DNA of 64,000 nucleotides from Lasiosphaeris hirsuta (lineage: Eukaryota > Ascomycota > Sordariomycetes > Sordariales > Lasiosphaeriaceae). How positions within the stretch are numbered: position 1 is the stretch's first letter; each line of letters begins with the position of its first letter. Both the position numbers and the translations under genes were made by a program. The stretch covers positions 5,704,001 to 5,768,000 of the forward strand of contig JAUKUA010000004.1 of the NCBI GenBank assembly GCA_030549175.1, given 5' to 3'. The notes below the pieces were generated by a model. That model was not told where the DNA came from and made no database searches. It worked only from the letters and a program-made list of their open reading frames with translations. Below, one piece after another: positions 1 through 9,879 of this stretch.

Positions 1-221
1 ACCAGACTGCCAAGCCCAGTGCTGGAGAGACAGTTTTTACTGGACACACCAATCCAGTCCACGTCTCTACTAGACGCACCAAATCAGTTCACACAATTAC
101 CAGACAACCAGCCGCCGACGAATCGAGGACCCCCCCAAGAAACTCATAGTACACCAATCGTAACGCATCGAACCCTCCAAATGCTAGCAAAAAATCTAAG
201 AACCACGAACGAACAAGGAGC

Positions 222-1000
222 CATGGCGTCAGATTCCGGAACGGGTTCGAGCACCGGCACAGGCACCGCTCCAACACTCGACCGAGGTCTCAGCAATCAG
301 CAAGGAAGCTCTGAACGCCATCGCAGCCACCCCAAACCAAGTGAAAATGGACCAAACAAGGACGAGACTGATAGAACCAGTTCGATCGATCGGCTGAAAA
401 CCGGCAAAGAAGAAACGGCAAACAAGACCGAGGACAAAAAAGCTCGTTATCCAGGAGGACATGACAGAGCTGTTCAAAAATTGTCGAGGCGCTACAAGAG
501 AAGATCAACGAGATGGAAAAAGTCCAACAAACAACAGCATAGCAAAATCCACAAATTGGAACAGACAATCCAAGACCCAAGAGGAAAATTTGGCGACTTT
601 CCCAACCAAAACGAAAAAAAATCCACACAGAGCAAATGGAGAGATTTAGCCAGGCATTCGACGTGGCGAGTGGACAGCGCCATCGACATGCATCAAAGCA
701 TGAACATGATCAAAATGGCAATCCAAAGAGCGAAACGAGCAGACAGCGCCCCCGAGAAGGAAGAAGTCACTAGACGGATGGATGACTACCATTTCCTTCA
801 AATCAAGAAGCGAGGCAAAGTTCACATGCACAGTCTACGACTCGATCGTGGACGAAGTGGATTTTGACATGCGTGATGACAATGTTTTGGTCACCATCAC
901 CAAGGACTGTCTGGAGGGATCGGAAATCTTCTTGACGAAAGTTCCGACCAGGACGCGAGAATTATGGACCGAGTACGTTGTATTCAAGGACGATAATTGA
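222..1000 (+). other. Degenerate open frames, no recognised product
   Basis: Two overlapping plus-strand open frames lie here: one reading through to 867, and one at 782-1000 that ends in an acidic stretch. The first is rich in Ser, Thr, Lys and Arg, has no recognisable domain and contains no convincing splice sites. It resembles the charged, low-complexity leader of a decayed gag-like sequence, but no zinc knuckle or other diagnostic motif is visible. The copia fragment at about 2.6 kb makes a transposon origin possible, and that is inference only. It could equally be random open sequence at the edge of the window. Confidence 0.2.
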
Positions 1001-1391
1001 TGAGATGGAAACGGCAGTTTGACGGATCGGAGCAGTTCCAAGGACAGGAGGGACGGGCAAACGAAGCAATCGTCACCCTCGATAGACATTTTTTATGTCA
1101 AGGTTGAGTACCGGTACGCCGAGCGTATGCTTGCGGCTTTGTATACAGTTCAAATGACAGTCATGACAGTGCATAGTTACGCGCTCTTGATCAAAGTGTG
1201 TGCTGGTTCTTTTCCAACACGATGCCCAGATGGCGGGTTGACTTGTGTCAATTCTGTGTCTACAAATGCAAACCCGAATGTCTAATGCCCATTGATGAGT
1301 TCTCCTGTAATCTGCTCCCCATGCCCAGACGGATGCCCTGCCAGCTCCATGAATGCCCGATACCAATGCCTCATACTGCTAGCCTCTCAGC
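1001..1391. other. Intergenic, nothing seen
   Basis: No coding frame, RNA or repeat was recognised. It contains the 3' flank of the minus-strand gene that ends at 1392. Confidence 0.5.
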
Positions 1392-1947
1392 CTAATTGTT
1401 CTGCTGGGCGCGGTATCGGCGCAGCGCGTAGCCAGGGGGGGTTCTGACGCTGGCGGCGCCGGTCTTGCTCTGGGAATCCTGTTAGACCTACCCCCAAATA
1501 AAGACGGGGAAGAAAACATACTGGAATCTGCCGCATCAAGGCTCGCGGGTTTCGCCAAATGGCTAGGCCGGCGAGGCCAAAGACGCCGAGGCCAAGGGCA
1601 TAAGGTGCCGCGCACTCTATCATGACCTTCATCGCCGCCGTGCTCGATTGCTGTAGCTCCATGACGCCTTTTACAAGAGACTCAGTGTCAGTCTTGTCGA
1701 GTGGCGATTTGGCCTTGACCTCGCCGGGCCGGAGCACAATGTTGAAACCCTCGTCAGGCGACGCGGGCATGTCTACGATTGGGTTAGAAGTGAAAAAAGT
1801 GAAAAAAGTGAAAAAGACAATCAAGGGCTTACACTGGAGTTGGTTCCTGATTTTTTTGACCATTGTCTCGAATTCTTCTTGGCTCAAGCTGCTAGGAGGC
1901 TTTTCGGTGTTGGGAGGAGAAAAGAGATTGTAGAGGGAAGGTGCCAT
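1392..1947 (-). CDS. Small single-pass membrane protein, unknown function
   Basis: Three exons join to a 147-aa protein: 1833-1947, 1522-1772 and 1392-1469. Intron 1 (60 nt) starts GTAAG and ends after a CTAAC branch site with GTAG. Intron 2 (52 nt) starts GTATGT and ends CTAAC...CCCAG. Both junctions keep the frame, and the last exon gives a clean stop that the unspliced frame lacks. The N-terminus has a Pro/Ser/Glu-rich segment, followed by a soluble middle and one hydrophobic helix (about residues 100-120, AAPYALGLGVFGLAGLAIW). A short basic tail follows. There is no signal peptide, so a tail-anchored or organelle membrane protein is possible. The family is not recognised and no function is assigned. 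Confidence 0.7.
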
Positions 1948-2619
1948 TTTTGGTTTTTTTTCTTTTGGTTTTTTTTTTGGAGGAGTGAAGAAGTTTTCTT
2001 TGATGCGGGTCCGATTAGTCGGCGGATCCGATTAGTCGGAGGGTCCTTTGGGCAATGATGTTGCGGATGGTCCCGCCAATGTTTTTGTTTCCGGAGGTCT
2101 CGCGACGTGGCGGATGGTGTTGCTGGGAAAAGTCGCACGCAAACACAATGGCAAGTCGTTATATAGCCCTCGCGCACAGACAATCACAAGCCCTGCCACA
2201 CACACACAAGACCAGTCAACTGTGGTATATTCACTATCCATTCAGCATTATTCTATTCACTAGAGGCAGGCAGCCTCCCATTCGCCACTGTTTCCATTCA
2301 CCGTATTGCAGTCAATCATGGTTCAAAACCACAACCAAAGAGCGTCCCAGCCAGCATACCAACACAACAACTGTGTAGGCTGCAGCGTATTCAACACTTG
2401 ATGTAAGAAGATAGCGAAGAGATGAGCGGCACAGATCCGACCGACTCCAACCACAACTGCGCGTAATGTCACCATGGCAAGCCGCGTTCTCTGCAGGTAG
2501 AGAGGTGCAGCGATCATTAGCGACCGCGAAGGCGAAGGTGAAGGCATAAGCCGCCAGCAACTATATAAGGGGCCCAACCACCTGCGATTGAGCCCCAAAG
2601 GCGACCGAGACAATTGGTC
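1948..2619. other. Intergenic region with T-rich tract and an 11-bp inverted repeat
   Basis: The first 35 bases form a T-rich tract (A-rich on the coding strand) just upstream of the minus-strand start at 1947, so it is probably 5' leader or promoter. No gene was recognised in the remainder. The far end runs into the copia relic. Confidence 0.4.
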
Positions 2620-2626
2620 GCCTTTG
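2596..2626. repeat. Perfect 11-bp inverted repeat with 9-nt loop
   Basis: CAAAGGCGACC at 2596-2606 pairs perfectly with GGTCGCCTTTG at 2616-2626. It sits at the left edge of the copia-like coding fragment and could form a stem-loop. Its role is unknown. Confidence 0.75.
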
Positions 2627-3201
2627 AGGCAGCTACGGCCATCAACCATCTCGCTAAGCACTCCCCACTTGTGAACACACCAAGATCTAATGGAAGATAT
2701 CACAGCAAGGACCTCCCGCCTGCTTCAACGGGTACAAGTCAATGAAAACGCACCCACTAGAGAAGTTGGTTCCATGCGGTGATGAACGAACCACATGCAA
2801 AGTCACCACGAGATAGACTCCTTCGCTGGGTGCCCTCTTGGGGGTGTGCCAACGGCCACAAGATGCTCGACTGTATGTGGGTATTGACTTACCAGTTCGA
2901 TAAGGACGGGATATCTCCTCAAGGCCAAGGCAAGAATAGTAGTGGGGCGGCGATCAACAAAGCGAGGCAGACAAGAGAGAACACCTACGCCTCAACCCTC
3001 GCCGGCGAATCCTTCCGAACGCTAATGGCGATGGTGGCGCGGTTCGACCTAGAGCTGATACAATGGGATGTCGTGAACGCCCTTTGTGCACGCCAAGATG
3101 CCGTACGACGTGTTCACATGCGTCTTCCAGATGGATACAAGCGCAACAATACAGTCCTGAAGTTGAACAAGGTGAAAAAAGAGTATCTCCGGAGGCACTG
3201 A
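2620..3201 (+). mobile_element. Ty1/copia retrotransposon relic (reverse transcriptase N-terminal part)
   Basis: The plus-strand translation from about 2715 to 3201 follows the start of a copia-type reverse transcriptase. It has a conserved Trp and Val followed by TYQFDKDG, a KARQTRE segment (KARLV in intact elements), then TYASTLAGESFR, and AxFDLELIQWDVVNA leading into a PDGYK turn. The frame breaks before the catalytic YxDD box, which is absent. The upstream linker is out of frame with the rest. No LTRs, integrase or gag are recognisable. This is a dead fragment of a Copia element; the family match is from motif memory. Confidence 0.85.
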
Positions 3202-4431
3202 GCTCCATGGCACGTCAAGAACAATGCTATGGCTGCTATGGCTCCTCGGGTCCTTGATTGGGGGTGTTGGGCAACAGGGTTGGCGTCCAAGGGCCCGCTG
3301 CAAGAATAACGAGGTCCGCCCCGAGCTCTTCCATATGCCCTGAAATTGGGGAGCTTGTAGCAGACTGAGTTGACGGCTGCAGGGTCCGAGTGTCCCCATG
3401 GTAACGGCGGATCCAATGGTGAGTCTTCACTCCTTTCGCCTGGTGAAAGAGCCTCGCATGTACCTGGCCAGTGTTGCTCGGGTTTCCAAGCTCTTCTACC
3501 GATTGAAAAATTCCGGAGAGATCTATATCTACGTAATACGGTGATGATGGACACTTCACATTCGAGAATCAAATGATTTTGTTGACACCATGGGGGAAAG
3601 CAACCTGTGTGCACTTCAATGATCGGCAGCGCGAGGCAGTGTCCCATCGGGCCTTGAAACTTCAGGCGGCAGAGACAAAAGGGACCGAGACAACACATTG
3701 AGTCATTGTTACCCTGACGACATTGTTACGGGCACACCCGAAGCGGCATCTCACGCCGAGCCAAGCCCCGTTGTCAGCCGGTGGAACTACGATCCGGGCC
3801 CGGGATTCGGACATAAGCTCAGCCCCCCATTTCCGGGATTGGCGGCCAATGTTGTCCCATTATATCTAGAGAGCGATAGCCGTGCCTTGTCTTTTTTGCT
3901 TCTCATTTTGTTTAGGGATGGAGAGAAGAAACCGTTCCAGCGGGAGCAGTACCGCTTTGGGACCCAACCGAGAGTCAAGAAAGATGCTGACGCCGTGTTT
4001 TGGAGCAACGGCGGCGAGAGCTACCCCGCTCCCGCTCCTGCTCCTGCTTCCCGCGGGACTCCCTCGATTGGCGATTGGCAGTCTGAAATGGAGACGCTAC
4101 TGCAGCTTACACTCCTGACTCTGGTTGTTCGGGCCTGTGATGGGCTTTCGGCAGATGCAGCAGCCCCAACCGAGTGGGTTGGGCCATACAGCAAGGGTGT
4201 GCATGCAAGGATGAGATCAAAGACGAGTACAGAAGGGTTAAGATAGTATCTCAGCAAACCGACACAGGTTGTATGGCATGTATGGTTTCACTGCCCACAG
4301 GCTTCTTGCCGCCAATGGGATCGAATCAGGACTAATCGAAGCCGAGGATAGCAAAAAGCGTTAGAACACAATGCTGTGAATAGACTCAATTTGTGGGAAC
4401 CAGCGGCCAGGGTCCTCAATGGAGCTGGCCT
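3202..4431. other. No supported gene
   Basis: Several long frames overlap on both strands here, but none has a recognisable domain, a consistent exon structure or a clear start. A plus-strand frame around 3420-3540 might be further transposon debris. The last part is the 3' flank of the peroxygenase gene. Confidence 0.4.
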
Positions 4432-5446
4432 CTAATAGATCAACTTGGTGCTACCATGGATCATGCGGCCAGCATATTCCCCGCTCCGCTTTCCCGGAGA
4501 CGTTGCGTTCAGCCTCTTTTCGTATTCTACCTGGACCTTACCCAAGTTTTCCAACAGGATGTCCGTAGTGAACGGCGTTCCGGGCCTCTTCCAGCCCAGC
4601 TTAGTGGGTAGACGCTCGTTCTCTGATCAAGTCTCGTGTCAGCCAAAGAGCCCTTCCCAAAGGTAAAAACACACAAGGGGGACTTACGGAACAAATACTC
4701 CACGAGCTTCTTGTCGACCGTAATAGACTTGGCATCTCCAAGAATCGAGATGAATGCGGCCGTCTCTCCTAGAATGAATGCCTCACCGAGATCAGATAGC
4801 GAGTAATTTGGGTCGGTCGCTTTACACGTCTTCATGCGGGCCAGGATGGCAGTGGTGCCGCTCTCGACGTTGACTATATCTCCCCAGTGCGAGCGTGTCT
4901 CGTCGAAAGCTTGCTGGTTGAAGACATCGGCGTGCCCCAAGAAGGCATCAACGCGGCTGTTGATGTGCACCTGATTAGAGAGAGAGATACCCCGTCACCC
5001 AAAAGACAAGGCGGGAGAAGACCAGTGGACATACGAGAGGCTGGCATCATGCTCCAGCACGTTGTGGCGGCTTAGGTGGTCGAGCGAGAACCAGGTCGAG
5101 TTGGGTTGTGGATTTGTGGATACTGCAAAGTCGAACAAAAACTGCGAGATGTTTGCATCGAAGTGAACCGCGTTGAACAGGCCGTTAGCCAGGTCTTTTT
5201 CGGTAATGTATTTGCCCGAACGAGGTAGGAAGCCGTGATTCGCAAAGGTATTGAGGAATGGACATGGTCCACGGACTATCGAGATGTCAGCTGATGCACG
5301 AAAAAAGTCTTTGGAAGAATCATGTAAATACCATCCCCTGCCTTGGGCCCATCCCATTGCTCGAAAGGGTCTTGGGTTGCGTTTTTGGCCGCTGCTTGGG
5401 TAGCGGCGGCGGCCACCGTGAAGGAAAGGAAAGTTGCAATCCTCAT
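4432..5446 (-). CDS. Secreted heme-thiolate peroxidase / unspecific peroxygenase, short family
   Basis: Four exons encode 271 aa: 5332-5446, 5035-5275, 4688-4956 and 4432-4622, with introns of 56, 78 and 65 nt. A hydrophobic, Ala-rich signal peptide occupies about residues 1-19. The proximal heme-ligand motif is RGPCP with Cys43, followed by the family signature NHGFLPR (51-57). The distal motif is EHD (113-115) in EHDASLSR. Glu138 in FDETR is a candidate acid-base residue. The tail carries the usual NERLP and LGWKRP elements. Such enzymes use H2O2 to oxygenate aromatics and alkanes, or to halogenate. Length and the EHD (not EGD) motif place it with the short peroxygenases. The second intron must end at CAACAG to give the expected SR after EHDASL. 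It is the last of four same-strand genes. The family call is firm; the substrate is unknown. Confidence 0.93.
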
Positions 5447-6383
5447 ATTCTCGGTTAAAATGGCGCAATGGTGTTGGCTTGTCTTGGGGGGGCTTGAACA
5501 ATTGTTTTGTTGGAAGGTAGCGAGTTCCAACTTATATCATCGTAACGACAAACTGGGCTCGGCTCAATGTTAGCACGGTTAGGTGACATCAAAAACGCGC
5601 ATATGAACGCGCATATGAACGCGCAAGCCGTTCCCGTCACATTGCTTGCCGGTAACGAAAGCATAGCCTCCTCCCACGCCTTGGCAACGTCGTATTCGAA
5701 AGGCTTCGTTGCTAATTGCCAGCGGTTGATTGGGCAATGAGAGCGACCCACGGACGCGAACTTTATAACCCTTTTCCCGCGACATCCGGATCCGACGGAG
5801 TAGAAATCATCCCACCGGGAGAGGAGCAGACCCTAGGCTCCGAAGTGAGGTCGGTTAGCCCATCGGTCAGCCCCGCCCACCCTGGCCCTCGAAAATCCCA
5901 ACTGTTACTGGATAGAACAGAAATGCGCCGCTCCGCAGCGGTAGATTGGTTCTCATGCGCTCTAGGTCGAGCCTACGACGTGCTGGTCCGTCGTCGTAGC
6001 TGGTACCTGCCATCGCGTGGCAGTACATACATTCAAAGTGTCGCAAATATTCCAATCCTGAGCAGAGTCAATACTCTCCTTTGCTGATCAAAGGGTAGGG
6101 TTGTAGGTTGAGAGGCGTGTTGCACTTGCCCATAAATTGTGTGCCTCACCAGTAAAAAATACTTATCAGCAGCATCCGCATTTCTTCACAAGACAAGTAA
6201 GTTAGCTGTGGGGACAGGAAATGGGCTTCTGCAGCTTCCGCGCACAAGAATCACCCTAGCTCAAGCCAAATCAGTCGCAGCTCACCACGGTATGAAACCA
6301 TTGACGACAACGGCAATCCTATGTGCCCAGTTTCACCCGCATAGCCAGGCTTTTATTTCCCACCCTTTCTCTGCATCCGACAG
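5447..6383. other. Intergenic, upstream of the peroxygenase gene
   Basis: This holds the promoter of the peroxygenase and the 3' flank of the P450 gene. A 12-bp unit (AACGCGCATATG) is repeated about 2.7 times at 5594-5625, roughly 150-180 bp upstream of the start codon. It is an obvious candidate for a repeated regulatory site. No coding sequence was recognised. Confidence 0.5.
5594..5625. repeat. 12-bp tandem repeat in peroxygenase promoter
   Basis: Two full copies of AACGCGCATATG plus a partial third. Each contains palindromic GCGC and CATATG cores. It may be a transcription factor binding array; this is inference from position only. Confidence 0.6.
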
Positions 6384-8178
6384 CTAGTCAGCCAGACCCA
6401 CCGGCTCAACAAAAATTTGGAGCGGTCCTCTCGCCCACAGAGGATACGCTCGCTGTTCCTCAATCCACCCCTTGCTCCCGTTTGCCAAGCTCAGATCAAA
6501 ATTGTAGATGAGATTGGCGAGAATAAGGCGCATCTCTGCATATGCCAGACTTTTCCACGCCGATTGTCAGTACTAATCGACTGGGATTCTTAGGTGTGAT
6601 ACTCACTTCCTCCCGATACAGTTTCTCGGCCCGACATTGAACGGCTGGAATGCCTCAAGAGCATCCCCCTTGGTAAGATTTGCCTTGCCGTGGAGGAACC
6701 GCTCCGGCCGGAAAGCCCACGGGTCGTGCCAGTGCGAGCTGCTATGGTTCATGGACCACTGCTGGCACTCTACCGAGGCGCCACCCATTATGACGTGGCC
6801 GGCTATTACAGCGCCGCCTGGTGCTACCTGGCGCACCAGACTCCCCGTCACTGGCGGATACATCCGCAGCGCCTCGTTCAGACAAGCCAGCATGTACGGC
6901 AGGCGGCTCGCCGAGGCTATGGTGATCTCGTCTGCGCTGTTAAAGGCGTTCCGAATCTCCACCTTCAACTTCGCCATAGCCTCCGGGTTCGACAGTAGGA
7001 GATACGTAACCCCCGCTAGCAACGTTGCAGTGGTCTCCGAACCAGCAGCCACCAAGACCATCGCGTTAGACTGCAGTCGCTCCATGTCGAGACCCTACGA
7101 TGCGCGTCAGCTCACAACTTTCCACGCCCCGCACCAAGGCAAATCAAAACAAAGACAAGAAGAAAAAAAACTCACCCACTCCTCCCGGCACCTCATGAGC
7201 CCCTCAAACAGATCCTCCATCTCCACTCCAGCCTCCATTCGACTCTCCAACTTCTCCCTCAACGACCCCCTCAACCTCGCAACCAGCTTACCCACCCCAC
7301 CAGCATGCCACATCAGATGCATAAGCCATTGCATCCCCAGATGATTCAGCGCCACGAGCACCGTCCCCCCCTTGATGGTCCCCACGATAAGCTTCACAAA
7401 CGGATGGTACTCCTGCCGCTCTAGACACCCAAAAGGCTCCGCGAAGACGAGATCGCCGACGACGTCAAACGCGATCCAGTTGTACCATTTCGCAATGTCC
7501 AGAGACCTGGCAACCCCCTCCCCGCGGGAGCTCTGGCGCAGGCGGAGCATGAGCAAGTCGACGTGGCGCCTGATGCGGGGTTCCTGGGAGCGCAGGGCCT
7601 TCTCGCTGAAGCCATTGGACAGGGCCTTGCGGAGGAGGGCGTGCTCGTCGCGGGGGGCTTCCAGGATGGAAGGGGGGATGTCCGGGAGGAAGCCATAGTG
7701 GAGGGGAGATTTGGGGTTTTCGTCGAGGGAGTGGAACGAGTGTGGGGATGGTTGGCGCTGGCGGTTTTGGTCTGGTTGAGAGTCGGGGGGAGCGAGAGAG
7801 GCGTGAGGCGGGATGCGGTGGCCGTAGATATCGCGCCAGGCGTGGACGTCGGTGAAGGACAGGTGGTTGGGGCTGAGGCGGACGATGGGGCCGTATTTCT
7901 CGTGAAGCTCGTGGGTGTGGAAAGCAGCTTTGCCCGAGACGATACGGAGGAGGTAAGGTATGGGGGACGCCCGGTGGGCGAGGGGACCGGGGAACGAGTG
8001 GAGCGGATGAAAATAGAGGTTGTAGATGATCATGGTAGCGAAATAGACCGTAACCTAGTGTGCATGTTAATCAAGTTCCCCACGGCCACGCCAGCGGGGC
8101 CCGCCTCACGATTGCTAATGCGGTGCAAATATACACCCACATGTGCGACATCCACGTAGCTTCCAGGTCGTCCAACAT
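6384..8178 (-). CDS. Cytochrome P450 monooxygenase (CYP65-like)
   Basis: Four exons encode 533 aa: 8110-8178, 7176-8054, 6607-7094 and 6384-6549, with introns of 55, 81 and 57 nt. The 69-nt first exon supplies MLDDLEATW and the start of a hydrophobic anchor that continues into exon 2 before the NLYFHPLH...FPGP hinge. Without it the protein would lack its membrane anchor. The I-helix oxygen-activation motif is AGSETT (333-338). The K-helix is EALR (390-393), FRPERF is at 444-449, and the heme loop FNVGPRNCIG carries the thiolate Cys475. All P450 landmarks are intact, so it should be an ER-bound active monooxygenase. The C-terminal half resembles fungal CYP65 enzymes such as trichothecene C-15 hydroxylases; the clan call is from memory. 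It lies directly upstream of the peroxygenase on the same strand. Confidence 0.93.
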
Positions 8179-8884
8179 CTTGATAAGCGCTCTTGTGTGT
8201 ACCGTGTAAGAATACTAGTATGCGAGGAGTCTGGACTGGATATTGATATTTAGTCCTGCCAACAGGTCCGGATGCCGGGACGGTAAATTATATACTCGAA
8301 ATTCAATCAAAGCGAGCAAAGCCGTTTCAGACGCGCAGCGACATCAACATTAATATGGTGTTACCATCGCCTTACCCCGCCCCGGCATTTGTATTGAAAT
8401 GTCTCAGCATATGATGGGAATAATCATCCTTGGGCATGCCCATCCTTAAAGCTAGTGTAACTTGGAAAATACATAGTTAGTCATAATAAGCCATTTAGAT
8501 GTGTGCTAGGTCGAAAAGATGCTTGTGTTGGGCCGTCGACGAGATTGAGCCCGACCCCGGCGGTATGATTCATGCTGACTTCGCGTAGTTGCTCATCCTC
8601 ACCAAATTCAACCAGAGCCTGCTGTGTCCTCTTCATACTATTGGCGACGCAATCAATCCGTCTTACCCCGCCACATTTGAAGGTTACCTGCAAGTGGCAA
8701 TCTTCTGGAGCCCCCGGCAGGTTTCCCAGCAGTTTGGGTCGCCAAACTTGTCGCTTGCTTACACTAAACCTCAACAATTCGATTTTTTTTCGGGCGCCAT
8801 CTTGCACCCGACCCCGAGCTCACCAAGAATCAGTACACCCAGGACAACCAAGATGCTTGAGGCTCGTTTAAATTTTTAATCTAC
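8179..8884. other. Intergenic, P450 promoter side
   Basis: No gene was recognised. It comprises the 5' flank of the P450 gene and the 3' flank of the membrane protein gene. Short open frames on both strands lack introns, domains and family signatures. Confidence 0.5.
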
Positions 8885-9470
8885 TTAGTTTGATGCGAAC
8901 AAAACGGTGGTAATGACCGGCCACTGTACTAAGAATTCTCGTCAGCGCACGCCCTCCACAAAAGAAAGAGCCCGACATATCACTCACCACGGTAGCCAGC
9001 AGCGCGGCAAAGGGGTAATGCGCAGCCGCCACAATCCTCTCGGCCCAGACCCCCGCCGGACCGTCCCCCGTCAAACCCACACCATCGTGCGCAATCTTGA
9101 GCACCCACTGCGTCCCCCACCACGCGTTCAAAGCCTCGGATCCCAGCGTCACCCAGATGCCCGCCAGCCCCCAGTACACGACGCGCCGCTGCCAGGGCCC
9201 AAGGTAGTCCACCACTCTCTTATCGGAAGCTTCGTCTCGGGGGGTCCGGAAAGGCTTCGAGTTGAGCAGCGCACCAGCGGCGAGGACCATGGTCCCCTCG
9301 ACAGCGAACTGGATGTGCGCCGTCAGGGCGAGCCGGGGGTATGGTGTAAGAGGAACGACGAAGCCGAACAGAAGACCAAAGCCAATGAGACCCGAGCCAT
9401 GGCGGAGGAGGCTGAGCGGGAGGTTGAAAGGTGGTCGAGGGGTGGAAGATTGTTTTTCTTCGGGCGCCAT
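8885..9470 (-). CDS. Four-helix membrane protein, hydroxylaminobenzene mutase (Hab)-like
   Basis: Two exons encode 173 aa: 8988-9470 and 8885-8923, with a 64-nt intron (GTGAGT donor, CTGAC branch site, ACAG acceptor). The acceptor is chosen because it extends the last helix as WPVITTVLFASN. The earlier AG would give a hydrophilic tail. Four hydrophobic helices are visible. The first is followed by TPYPRLALTAHIQ and then EGTM, resembling the NPRxxLxAHxxG stretch of bacterial hydroxylaminobenzene mutases, which rearrange hydroxylaminobenzene to aminophenol. The similarity was judged by eye and a fungal role is not established. The start codon is preceded by a 22-base C tract on the coding strand. 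It lies between the P450 and the Ayg1-like hydrolase on the same strand. Confidence 0.7.
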
Positions 9471-9879
9471 TGGTCTGGACGAGAATGTATGGTTTGGGGG
9501 GGGGGGGGGGGGGGGGGTTGTAGTGTTTTGGAGGTTGAATTGACCTGACCTCGACGGTTGTACTCCTTAAATATATGTCTGGCGATGGGGGTACAAACGC
9601 ACGGGCTGCGCCGACTCACAGCGATGCAGGATGCTGAAAAAGAAGCAAACAACTAGTTCAAATCCGGAATCACGTCAAAGAAATAGCGTCCGGAGCAATA
9701 AAGCCCACGTAGCATTCATGCAGGAGATGAATTTACGGGGTTTGTGACAGCTAGCAAGGTTGCCCGCTGTGTAGTTGAAGGGTTGAACAGCTCCCGGGCC
9801 AGACTGCTCCACAACATCGAATAAACATCATCACCGAACTCCTCCAATAGTACACAGTCAAGAGCGAATCTACCCCGGA
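9471..9879. other. Intergenic, promoter of the Hab-like gene
   Basis: It contains the G/C homopolymer at 9496-9517 and no coding sequence. The far end is the 3' flank of the hydrolase gene. Confidence 0.5.
9496..9517. repeat. 22-base poly-G tract
   Basis: An uninterrupted run of 22 G (C on the coding strand of the Hab-like gene), 26-47 nt upstream of its start codon, so most likely inside the 5' leader. Such tracts are unstable in length and can form G-quadruplexes. Confidence 0.85.

Noticed and set aside
3114..3698. Minus-strand frame of 194 aa
   Set aside because: No domain or start context, and it overlaps the copia relic on the other strand.
6637..7344. Plus-strand frame of 235 aa
   Set aside because: Antisense of the P450 exons, whose motifs and splice sites are complete.
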